This document shows positions 25,349 to 34,000 of a DNA stretch of 64,000 nt, one piece after another (position 1 is the first letter of the stretch; each line of letters opens with the position of its first letter). The notes below the pieces were generated by a model. The model was not told the origin of the DNA and searched no databases. It saw only the letters and a program-made list of their open reading frames with translations. The stretch is from RGDT01 sp964630925 (lineage in GTDB: Bacteria; Planctomycetota; Planctomycetia; Gemmatales; Gemmataceae), in NCBI GenBank assembly GCA_964630925.1, contig CAZVZK010000030.1, forward strand, positions 1 through 64,000. Reading direction: 5' to 3'. The translations under genes and the position numbers were made by a program.

Positions 25349-25786
25349 ATGAACCATCCGATCACGTGGGGCCCCGCCCTGGCCGCGCTGTGGCTGGTTG
25401 CCGGGGCCGGGCTTGCCCCCGCCGACGAGTGTGGGGGGGAGCCCGGGTGCTCACAGGGCTCGTCCCAGCCGGCGTGCGCTCATCGCTTCCCTGCGGTGCC
25501 GAAGCTGAAATTCTCGCGCACAAGCCCACGGCCGTGCCTCGCACCTTGCGGGTACGTCAACTCCGGCTTCCATCGGACGAGCTGGACATCGTGGCCACAG
25601 GGCCACGTCGCCGCCCCAGGCATCACGTTCCTCGGCCCACCGGTTGCCCCCACGCCCCCCGTGGCGGCCCCCCCCACGCCCGCCGACAAGACACTGCCGA
25701 CCCCGAAGGAGGTCGGGAAAGCCGGGGCGAGGTCGTCCGACTACGGCATCGCACCCGTGCGTTTCGGCCCGATCCTGCACCATTGA
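25349..25786 (+). CDS. Small secreted Cys/Pro-rich protein, 145 aa
   Basis: This 145-aa protein has an ideal AAGGAGG just before the ATG and a signal peptide (ALAALWLVAGAGLAPADE). Five to six cysteines follow in the first 70 residues. The block YVNSGFHRTSWTSWPQG resembles the YYPTCWRPWP-type motif that recurs in short planctomycete secreted proteins, and a Pro-rich stretch follows (PPVAPTPPVAAPPTPADK). The function is unknown; a cell-envelope or extracellular role fits. It is convergent with the VanZ-like gene, 48 bp away. Confidence 0.65.
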   Translation: MNHPITWGPALAALWLVAGAGLAPADECGGEPGCSQGSSQPACAHRFPAVPKLKFSRTSPRPCLAPCGYVNSGFHRTSWTSWPQGHVAAPGITFLGPPVAPTPPVAAPPTPADKTLPTPKEVGKAGARSSDYGIAPVRFGPILHH

Positions 25787-25834
25787 TCGGCCACGGATGG
25801 GCGTCAGCGGCGGGCGCCCGCCCGCCCCGAGGGG

Positions 25835-26332
25835 TCAGCGCGTCTCGTGCAGTCGGGTGGGCGCCGGGTCGGCCGGGATCGCCCGCCCGTTCTGGCACTC
25901 TGCCGGAGGCAGGATCCCCTCCGACGGCCCCGGGGCCGGGCAGACAACGGATGATCCCGCCGGGCCGCGCCCCCTCGTGAATGCCCAACCGGCGAGCAGC
26001 CCCGAAAGGGCCCCGGCCCAGTCGATCAGCACGTCCTGCACGGCGCCGCTGCGGCCAGGGACGAAGGACTGGAGCCACTCCGTCAGCACGGCGTGCAGCC
26101 CCAGCCCCAGCAGTGCCCACAGGCGCCCGCCACCGGGGAGAAGCACGCCGAGGAAGGCCAGCGCCGCATACCACCCCAGGTGCGCCGCCTTGGCGAAGTA
26201 GAACGACCCGCCGGGCGGTATCAGGGCCGCCGTCGCCCCCGGCACGTCCGGCGAAAGCAGCAGCCAGGTCAAGACGGCGAGCATCCCGACCCAAACGGCC
26301 CACACGAGCCAGCCGCGCCTCGGGCGCTTCAT
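25835..26332 (-). CDS. VanZ-like family membrane protein
   Basis: This 165-aa protein has four predicted membrane segments and matches the VanZ-like fold. Signatures include the early GWLVWAVWVGMLAVLTWLLL helix, KAAHLGWYAALAFLG and ALLGLGLHAVLTEWLQSFVP followed by DVLIDWAGALSGLLAG. VanZ-like proteins of unknown mechanism often accompany exosortase and surface-polysaccharide loci. It follows the exosortase E gene by 28 bp on the same strand. GGGAGG precedes the ATG at 26332. The Pro-rich tail after residue 125 is probably cytoplasmic or unstructured. Confidence 0.82.
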   Translation of the reverse strand: MKRPRRGWLVWAVWVGMLAVLTWLLLSPDVPGATAALIPPGGSFYFAKAAHLGWYAALAFLGVLLPGGGRLWALLGLGLHAVLTEWLQSFVPGRSGAVQDVLIDWAGALSGLLAGWAFTRGRGPAGSSVVCPAPGPSEGILPPAECQNGRAIPADPAPTRLHETR

Positions 26333-26360
26333 CCTCACCTCCCTGAACGGCCGCCCCTGG

Positions 26361-28007
26361 TCACCACAGCCACCAGGCGCCACGGGCGAGGACGTGCCCG
26401 GCGAGCAGGGCATTCGTCACCGCGTGGGCCAGGACCGCGTCCGCCACGCGGCCCCGCCGGTACAAGGCGAGGGCGTACACCATGCCGGCGAGCGTGCCGG
26501 CCACCCAGCGGCCGTGCAGCAGGCCGAACAGCAACGACGAGCCGAGGAACGAGAGCCAGGTGAAACTGCCGGGCGGCACGCGCCCGGTGTCCGGGTCGAT
26601 CAGGCGGCGCGTCAGGTAGCCCCGGAACGCCAGCTCCTCGGCGATCGGGACGGTGATCGCGGTGCCGACCACGCGGAACAGGAGCCAGAGCGCGGCCCAC
26701 GCGGGCGGCACCGAGCCGAGGGCCTCGCCGAAGGAGGCGGCCCCGTCGGCCGGGGGCGTGTCCATCAGGATCCAGAGGATGTAGACGGCCACGCCCAGCC
26801 CGGCCGCCTCCCAGGACCACCCCCAGCGGATGTCGGCGTAGCCCTTCCGGAAGGCCCAGAGGGCCGCACAGACCGCCACGACACGCAGCGGGTAGAGCCA
26901 GTCGAAGCCGCCCGTGAAGGCGCCCGTGACCAGGATCGCGGCCAGGAGCGCCATCAGCGGGCCGAGGAGGGCGGGGCCTTCATCGGGCGCGGCCGGGGCC
27001 GCGGCCCGCCCCCCCTCCTCCGTCCGCGCGCGGATCCAGGGGAGGTGGCCGGCCAGGGCCACCGTGCCGAGGGCCACCGCGTTGAACGCGAGCCAGCCGG
27101 CCTGGGAGTGGAACCCGCCGAGGGCCGCATCGCGGGAGACCCAGCTGCCGACGGCGACGAGGCCCGCGATGCGGACGGTGTTCGCCAGCCAGATGGCGAG
27201 GGTCGCGGCGGGCAACAGGGCCAGGGCGGCGGGGAACCGCAGCTCGCCGCGGTAACACCACAGGTAGACGCCCACGAACACCCACACCAGGCCGATCCCC
27301 TCGTATCCGCTGCACTCGGGGGCGATGCGGACGGAGAACAGGGACGTGCCCACGACGAAGGAGCCCGGGTCGCAGACCACGTCGGACGTGAACAGGCCGA
27401 GGAGGCGGACGACGACCCAGAAGGTCCAGCGGCTGAGCGGGACCCAGAGCGTGTCGGTGAGCTGCCCCATGCCCCACGCCGCGAGGCCGACGGCCAGCCC
27501 GCCGGCGAGCGGCCAGGCGGAGCGCCGCGCCAGGGGCAGCCAGGAGGGGGCGGGCAGGAGGGCCGCGCCCCAGAGCAGCAGCACCAGCGCGGCCAGGGCG
27601 AACCAGGACAGCGCCCACGCGTCGGCCCAAGGCGACGAGCGTGCGTCGCCCTCGAGGAGATGTCGTGTGAGGAGGAAGAAGCCGCCGAGGGCCAGCAGGT
27701 GGCCCAGGAGGAAGGGCCAGAGGGGCAGGGTGCTCTCCTCCGTCGAAGCCCGGCCCAGGTCGTCGCGGAGCGGCCTGCCGCCGATCAGGAACGTGGCGGC
27801 GGCGATGGCGACGGCGACCTGCGGCAGGGCGTGGGCCTTGCCCAGGAGGACGGCCCACCAGGCGTCGAGGCCGAGGAGCGTCTTCGTGTCGAAGCGGAGC
27901 GAGAGGAGGACGAGCTCGGCGGCGAGCAGCGCGCCGAGCAGCAGCCAGCGCAGGACGGGCAGCCGCGCGGGCGAGGTGGGGGTCAGGGTGGGGGCCAGGG
28001 TGGACAT
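26361..28007 (-). CDS. xrtE: Exosortase E fused to CPBP-type protease (VPEID-CTERM system)
   Basis: This 548-aa polytopic protein is exosortase E. The N-terminal two thirds is an exosortase with the catalytic Cys in APECSGYEGIG (near residue 232), Arg in ANTVRIAG (near 281) and His in FHSQAGW (near 300), spread over about eight membrane segments. The C-terminal third is a CAAX/CPBP intramembrane metalloprotease with EELAFRGYL (near 457), a downstream FGLLHG and HAVTNALLAG. Exosortase E cleaves proteins carrying a C-terminal VPEID signal and presumably attaches them to the cell surface. A matching 62-aa substrate lies at 37166-37354. The gene follows the giant repeat protein by 75 bp, with a hairpin between them. 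The call is secure. Confidence 0.95.
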   Translation of the reverse strand: MSTLAPTLTPTSPARLPVLRWLLLGALLAAELVLLSLRFDTKTLLGLDAWWAVLLGKAHALPQVAVAIAAATFLIGGRPLRDDLGRASTEESTLPLWPFLLGHLLALGGFFLLTRHLLEGDARSSPWADAWALSWFALAALVLLLWGAALLPAPSWLPLARRSAWPLAGGLAVGLAAWGMGQLTDTLWVPLSRWTFWVVVRLLGLFTSDVVCDPGSFVVGTSLFSVRIAPECSGYEGIGLVWVFVGVYLWCYRGELRFPAALALLPAATLAIWLANTVRIAGLVAVGSWVSRDAALGGFHSQAGWLAFNAVALGTVALAGHLPWIRARTEEGGRAAAPAAPDEGPALLGPLMALLAAILVTGAFTGGFDWLYPLRVVAVCAALWAFRKGYADIRWGWSWEAAGLGVAVYILWILMDTPPADGAASFGEALGSVPPAWAALWLLFRVVGTAITVPIAEELAFRGYLTRRLIDPDTGRVPPGSFTWLSFLGSSLLFGLLHGRWVAGTLAGMVYALALYRRGRVADAVLAHAVTNALLAGHVLARGAWWLW

Positions 28008-28038
28008 CGAGGTGGGGGGCTCCGGGCAGGAAAGCCGG

Positions 28039-28068
28039 CCCGCGCGGCCCCGTCAGGGGCCGCGCGGG
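28039..28068 (-). promoter_or_regulatory. Strong hairpin between giant surface gene and xrtE
   Basis: CCCGCGCGGCCCC pairs perfectly over 13 bp with GGGGCCGCGCGGG around a 4-base GTCA loop. It lies between the stop of the 2937-aa gene and the exosortase start. No T-run follows on the minus strand, so it is more likely an mRNA-processing or attenuation hairpin than a full terminator. It would let the abundant upstream product be made in excess over the exosortase. Confidence 0.5.
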
Positions 28069-28082
28069 TACGTGTGGGCGAC

Positions 28083-31000
28083 TTACTTGGCGGCGGGCAG
28101 GCCGGGGCGGCGCGTGCCGGCGGTGCCGCGGTGCAGGGCCGACACGGCGGCCGCGGAGAGGGCGACGGCGGAGAGGGCGCCGACGAGGCCGGCGGACCGC
28201 CGCCCGCCCGCCTCCTGCGTCTCCGGCTGCCAGCAGGCGAAGCAGGCGTCGCTGGCGGCGGCGTCCGGGGCCGCCTCCGTCACGTCGGCCAGGCTGAGCC
28301 ACGCGGGGAGGCTGTCCTCGCCTCGCATGGCCTGGAAGGCCACGTCGGCGTCGTGCCGCTGCTGGGTCGAATCGACCCGGGGGGCGACGCCCTCCGGCCC
28401 GCGGGGCGCGGAGGCCTGGGCCGTCAGGCCGGGGCCGGACAGGGCTGCCTCGTGGGCCCCGCCGCCGAAGTAGGAGACACTGCCCTGGAACGCCGAGGCG
28501 GAGGGGACGGCGGCCTGGATCGGCGACACGGCCGGGGCCCACGAGGCCGAGGCGAAGGGCGCGTTGCCCGCCGGGGAGGCGGTGAACGCGGTGGCGGGGC
28601 TGGCCTGGGCGGCCAGGAAGTTGGCCAGGCCGGCGGCCGGGGCCTGTGCGGACGTGCCGGCCGCGGGGCCGGCGGGGGCGATGGCGGGCGCGGCGGCCTG
28701 CCCGGCCTCGGTGTTGCCGGCCGGTGCGGCGGGCTTGGCCCCCTTCGGCGGGGCGGCCAGCAGGGGCTCGGGCTCGGTCTCCATCACGGCGTGGATGTTG
28801 GCCAGGTCGCCTGCCGTCAGGTCGCGCTTCGTCTCGCCGGTGCCGAGGTAGGGGAACATGGTGGACCCCGCCTGGGTGCTGTGGCCGAACCCGATGGCGT
28901 GGCCGATCTCGTGGGTGACGATGGTCTGGAAGTCGTACTGCCCGGCCCCGACCTCGGACGGGTCGCTCCCCAGGTACCAGTCCCACCCGGTGACCAGGGT
29001 GATGGCGCCTCCGAACGAGGTGAGGCCCAGGACGCCCTCCTCCACGCCGCCGAAAACGGTCTGCGTGTCGAAGCGGATGTAGACGTCGGCCGCGAGGTCG
29101 GACCCGGCGCCGATGTCGATCAGGACGACCCCGTAGTCCGCCAGCGAGACGTTCAGGCTCGCCAGGGCGTCGCCGATGCGGGCCTGCTCCGCCGCCCCGG
29201 CGTCCCCCTCGTCGAGGCCGTCGACCTCCACGAGGATCTGCCTGCTGGCCAGGACCGCCTGGTCGGCCAGCAGCGCGGCGGTGCTGGCCTCTTGCCCGGA
29301 ATCCTGGGAGAACAGCTGGATGTCGCCGGTCTCGTTGATGCTGGTGTAGACGGCGTTGGCCTTGTTGATGTTGGCCGTATTGCCCTTGTACAGGCTGCCG
29401 GGGTTGGAGGCGGCGTTGGTCGCCGCGAGCGCGGCGGAGACCGAGATCGTCGAGCCGTTGGCGACGCCGAAGGCCGCGCCGTTGGTCCCCACGTTGATCG
29501 TGTTCAGGCCGATGCCGGCGGGGGTGACGTTGAAGCCGTAGGACGACGCGAAGCCGCCGCCGGCCAGGGTGCTGCTGGTCACGTACGTGGCCAGGGCGGA
29601 GGCGAAGATCTGGGCGTAGGTCTTCTGGCCGGTGACGCCGAAGAAGAAGGCCTTGTAGGCGGAGGCCACCTGGGAGTTGGTCTTGTAGGTGCCGTCGGAG
29701 TTGACCATCGAGTAGTTGCCCGCGCCGGCCCCGAACAGCTTGGGGTACGTCGTGGCGAGCCACTTGCTCAGCTCGCGGGCGGAGGAGGAGCCGTTGAGGC
29801 TCTTGATCAGCGCCTGGCCGTTCTTGTTCTGCCAGTAGCCGATGGTCGCCGTGTCGCCGCTGCTGACGGCCTTCGACGCGAGGAGCTCGCCGAAGTTGTA
29901 GTTGAGGCCCCTGTCGTTCATCCGGACGTCGATGGAGGAGAAGACGTCGGCGCCCTTGGTGCCGCCCAGGGTGCCCAGCTGCTCCTTGCCGTCGAGGTAG
30001 CCGGCGGGCTGGGTCTCGGTGACGGTGTACGTCCCTTCCTGGAGGCCGGTGAACGAGTAGGAGCCGTCGGCGGCGGTGACCCTGGTCAGGGAGACGGAGG
30101 CGCCGGCGTCGGTGGTCCCGGTCAGCATGACGGTGACGCCGCCGATGCCCGCCTCGCCGGAATCCTTGGTCCCGTTGTTGTTGGCATCGACGAAGACGAA
30201 GCCGGACAGGCTGCCGGTGTTGCAGGACTGGGTGCCGCCGTTGTCGGCGCTGATGAGCCGGCCCTGGGGCGTGTAGAACCCGGTGCTGCCCGGCGCGCCG
30301 AACGTCTCGATCACGCAGCCGGTGATGAAGTCGATCTGGAAGTAGCAGTTGGGCACCTCGACGGTGAGCGAGTGTTCGCCCGCCGCGAAGATGCCGGTGT
30401 CCACCTTGTACACCCTCTGGAGGTAGGCCGTGCTCGCGTCGAACGTGGCGGCCGGGGCGACGTAGGAGACAAGGGCGACCTCGATGCCCGTCACGCCGGC
30501 GGCGACCGTGAAGTGCACCGTGACGGTGTCCCCCTGGTGGACGTTGTCCCGGAGGTCGGTGACCGTGGTGGTGCCGTTGATGACGTAGGTGATGTTGCTG
30601 AGGGCGGCCTTGTCGGCGGCGTTGCCGAAATCGACGCCCGTCTTCGAGCCGCCGGTGGCGAGGACGACGTCCGCGGGGTTGGCCGTCGTCTGCCGCCAGC
30701 CGGGCTTCAGGACCTCGCGGACCTTGTAGGTGCCGGCCAGCAGGTCGGCGAAGGAGTAGTCGCCGTAGGCATCGGTGGTGGTGCTGGCCTCGCCGCTGTC
30801 CAGCTGGTTGTTGCCGTTGGCGTCGAGGTAGACGACGAAGCCTTGCAGGCCGGGCTCGTCGGGGCCGTACTTGACCCCGTCGGCGTAGCAGTCGTCGAAC
30901 ACGTTGCCGCTGATGGAGGCCGGCTTCAGCTCGCCGAAGTTGTTGTTGGCGCCGTTGACGCCGGCGCCCAGGACGATGGCGCTGAACTTGTCGTTCGTGG

Positions 31001-34000
31001 TCGTGCCGCCGGGGGTGCCGACGGTGTCCTTGCCGTCGAGGTAGCCGGCGGGCTGCGTCTCGGTCAGCGTGTAGGTGCCGGGGCGCAGATTCGTGAAGGA
31101 GTAGGCGCCGGTGGAGGCCGAGGTCGTCGTCAGGCTGACCGCGTTGCCGAGGTCGTCGGTGCCGGTGAGCGTGACCGTGGCGCCGGCGATGCCGGCCTCG
31201 GTGCCCTGCTTAATGCCGTCGTTGTTCGTGTCCGCGTAGACGAAGCCGGACAGCGAGGCGTTGGCGGCCACGACGGCGGGGTTCTTGTAGTGGCTGAGGT
31301 CGCAGTCGGTGGCGCCGGGGGCGGTCACCGTGGCCAGGTTCTTGTACACACCGGGCAGGACCGTGTTGACCTTCACCTTCTCGACCTTGAACTGGTCCTC
31401 CGGGGTCGTGTCGCCCGGGTCGGCGGCGATCACCAGGACGTTGCCGACGAAGCCCCCGGCGTTGAGGTCGGCCAGGCGCGCGGCGGTGAGGGTCGTCGAA
31501 TTGACCTCGGTGAAGCCGAGGCCCGAGAGGACGGTGTCGGACAGCTCGGGCAGGGTGGCGTAGGCGTTCGGGAGGGTGCCGATCCACACCTTCAGGTCGC
31601 TGTCGCTGACGACGTAGCCGAGGTACGCCGAGTCCACCACCACGCTCTGGTCGAAGGCGAACAGGATGTAGTTGTCGCGGCCGATGTTGTCCACCGTGTG
31701 CTTGTTGCTCGACCCGTCCCCCTCGCCGGAGTCGGTGACCCCCAGGCCGCCCCCGTAGGCGCCCAGGTAGGCGTCCGCCCACGCCCCGCTCGCCTTGTCA
31801 CGGCTGAACGCGGTGGCCTTGAGGTTGACCGAGCCGGCGGCGTACGAGCGCACGTTGCCGTCCGACCCGTCCAGGGGCGAGCTGCCGGAGAAGTCGAACG
31901 TGGCCGCCGCCCCCAGGCCGCTGGACAGGGCCTGGACGGTGCCGGTGGCCGTGAACACCCACACCTCGCCCGGCTCGAGGAAGGCGTCGGTGTCGCCCGT
32001 GTCGTAGCTCAAGAAGGTGATCCCGCCGTTGGTCGTCGAGAGGTCGTCGGCGGTGGTGTCGGTGGTGCCGGCGTCGTCGGTGATGACGACGTCGGCCCTG
32101 GCGAAGGGCGTGTCCCCGGTGTTGGTCACCTGGTAGGTCCAGGTGACGGCCGAGCCCGCGGTGAGGATCGGCACGCCGGCCCCGTCCGGGGTGTCCTCGT
32201 TGTTGTAGGTCGGGTCCGTCGTGTTCGAGTTGGTCGGGCCGTCGGTCTTCTTCTCGATGTCGATCTTCGGGCTCTTCGGCAGCTCGCCGAAGTTGTTGTT
32301 GACGCCGTTGACGCCGGCGACCAGCGAGATGGTGGAGAACTGGTCGTTGGTCGTGGTGCCGTTGCCGGGGGTGCCCTGCGTGTCCTTGCCGTCGAGGTAG
32401 GCGGACGGCTGGGTCTCGGTGATCGTGTAGGTGCCGGGGCGCAGGCCGGTGAACTCGTAGTAGCCCACGGAGTTGGTTGTGGTGCTGGCGCTGACCGGGT
32501 TGCCGAGGTCGTCGGTGCCGGTGAGCGTCACGGTGACGCCGGAGATGGGGGACTCGGTGCCCTGGAAGGTGCCGTCGTTGTTGGCGTCGAGGTAGACGTA
32601 GCCCGACAGCGAGGCCGGCTGGAGGACGTTGATCGTTGCCGTCGCCGTGTCCGTGTCCGTGTTGTTCTCGTCGTCCTTGCCGGTGGCCACGACGGTGTTC
32701 GTCCACGCGCCGGAGACGTTCGGCGCGGACGTGGACCAGGTGTAGGTCCAGGTCTCGCCCTTGTCGATCAGGTTGTTATTGTTGGTGTCGCCGCCGGCGA
32801 ACGTGCCGACCACGAGGATGTCCTTGTCGTCGCCCGTGACGCCCGGCGTGCCGTTGTCGTCGAGGAGGCTCGTCAGCGTCAGCGGGTCCGTGCTCGCCGC
32901 GCTCTCGTTCGTCACCGTGTAGGTGTAGACCACGGTGTCGCCGGGTAGCGGGGTGGAGACGCTGGCGGACTTGACGACCTTGATCGTCGGGGTGAGATCC
33001 TTGTAGGTCTCGGAGTCGGAGGCGGTGGCGGTGACCTCGTTGTCCGAGTCGTCGTCGTGGCCGGTGACGGTCACGGTGTTGTCGATGGTGACGCCGGCGT
33101 TGGCCACGGGCGCGGAGTAACTCTTCGTGAAGGTCACGGACTGGCCGTGGGCGAGGACGGCGCTGCCTCCGTTGGCCGCGACGAAGGCGGACAGGAGGCT
33201 GCCCCCCAGCAGGGGGTCGTCCAGGCTGGTGACGGTGAGGGTGTCGGTGGTGGCGGCGCTGGTGTTGGTGACCGTGAAGGAGTAGACGAGCGTCTGGCCC
33301 GCCGTCCCCTCGTTGATCGTCCCCGTGTGCGACTTCGTGATGCTCACCGACGGGGCCACGTCGTCGTAGGTGACCGTGGCTGTCGCCGTGGTGGTGTTCG
33401 ACGGCGTGTTCTCGTCGTCCTTGCCCTTCACGGTGACGGTGTTGGTGAGCGAGTCGCCCGCATCCTGGGCGGCCAGCGTCGTCGTGACATCGAAGTGGAA
33501 CGACTGGCCCGGGGTCAGGACGATCGTCCCGCCGTTGGCCAGCTCGGCTTCGTCGAGGAGGTCGCCGAGCCGGTCGTCGATGACGCTGGTGACCGTCAGC
33601 GGATCGGTGGTGGAGTTGAGCGAGGAGGCCGTGATGGTGTAGGTGTAGGTCACCGTCTGGTCGCCGACGCCGCCCTCGCTGATCGAGGCCTTGTTGGCCG
33701 TCTTGGTGACGGACACCGCCGGTGCGGCGTCGAGCACCGTCACGGTGTGGTCGTCGGTGTCACTCGCCGGGGTGTTCTCGTCGTCGTGGCCGGTCACGGT
33801 GACGACGTTGGTCAAGGAGCCGGCGTTCAGCACGGGGCCGATCACCGTGAACGTGAAGCCCGCGCCGGGGGCGAGGACGATGGGCCCGGTGTGCCCCTGC
33901 GCGACCCAGGCGTCGTTGGCCTTGGCCGTCAGATCGCCCAGCTTGTCGTCCACCACGCTGGTGATGGTGACCGGGTCGGTCGGCGAGCTGTTGTTGGTGA

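Noticed and set aside
26394..32948. 2184-codon open frame on the plus strand
   Set aside because: It is the antisense of xrtE and the giant surface gene, rich in Gly/Val/Arg/Asp with no domains. GC-rich codon bias creates long antisense frames.
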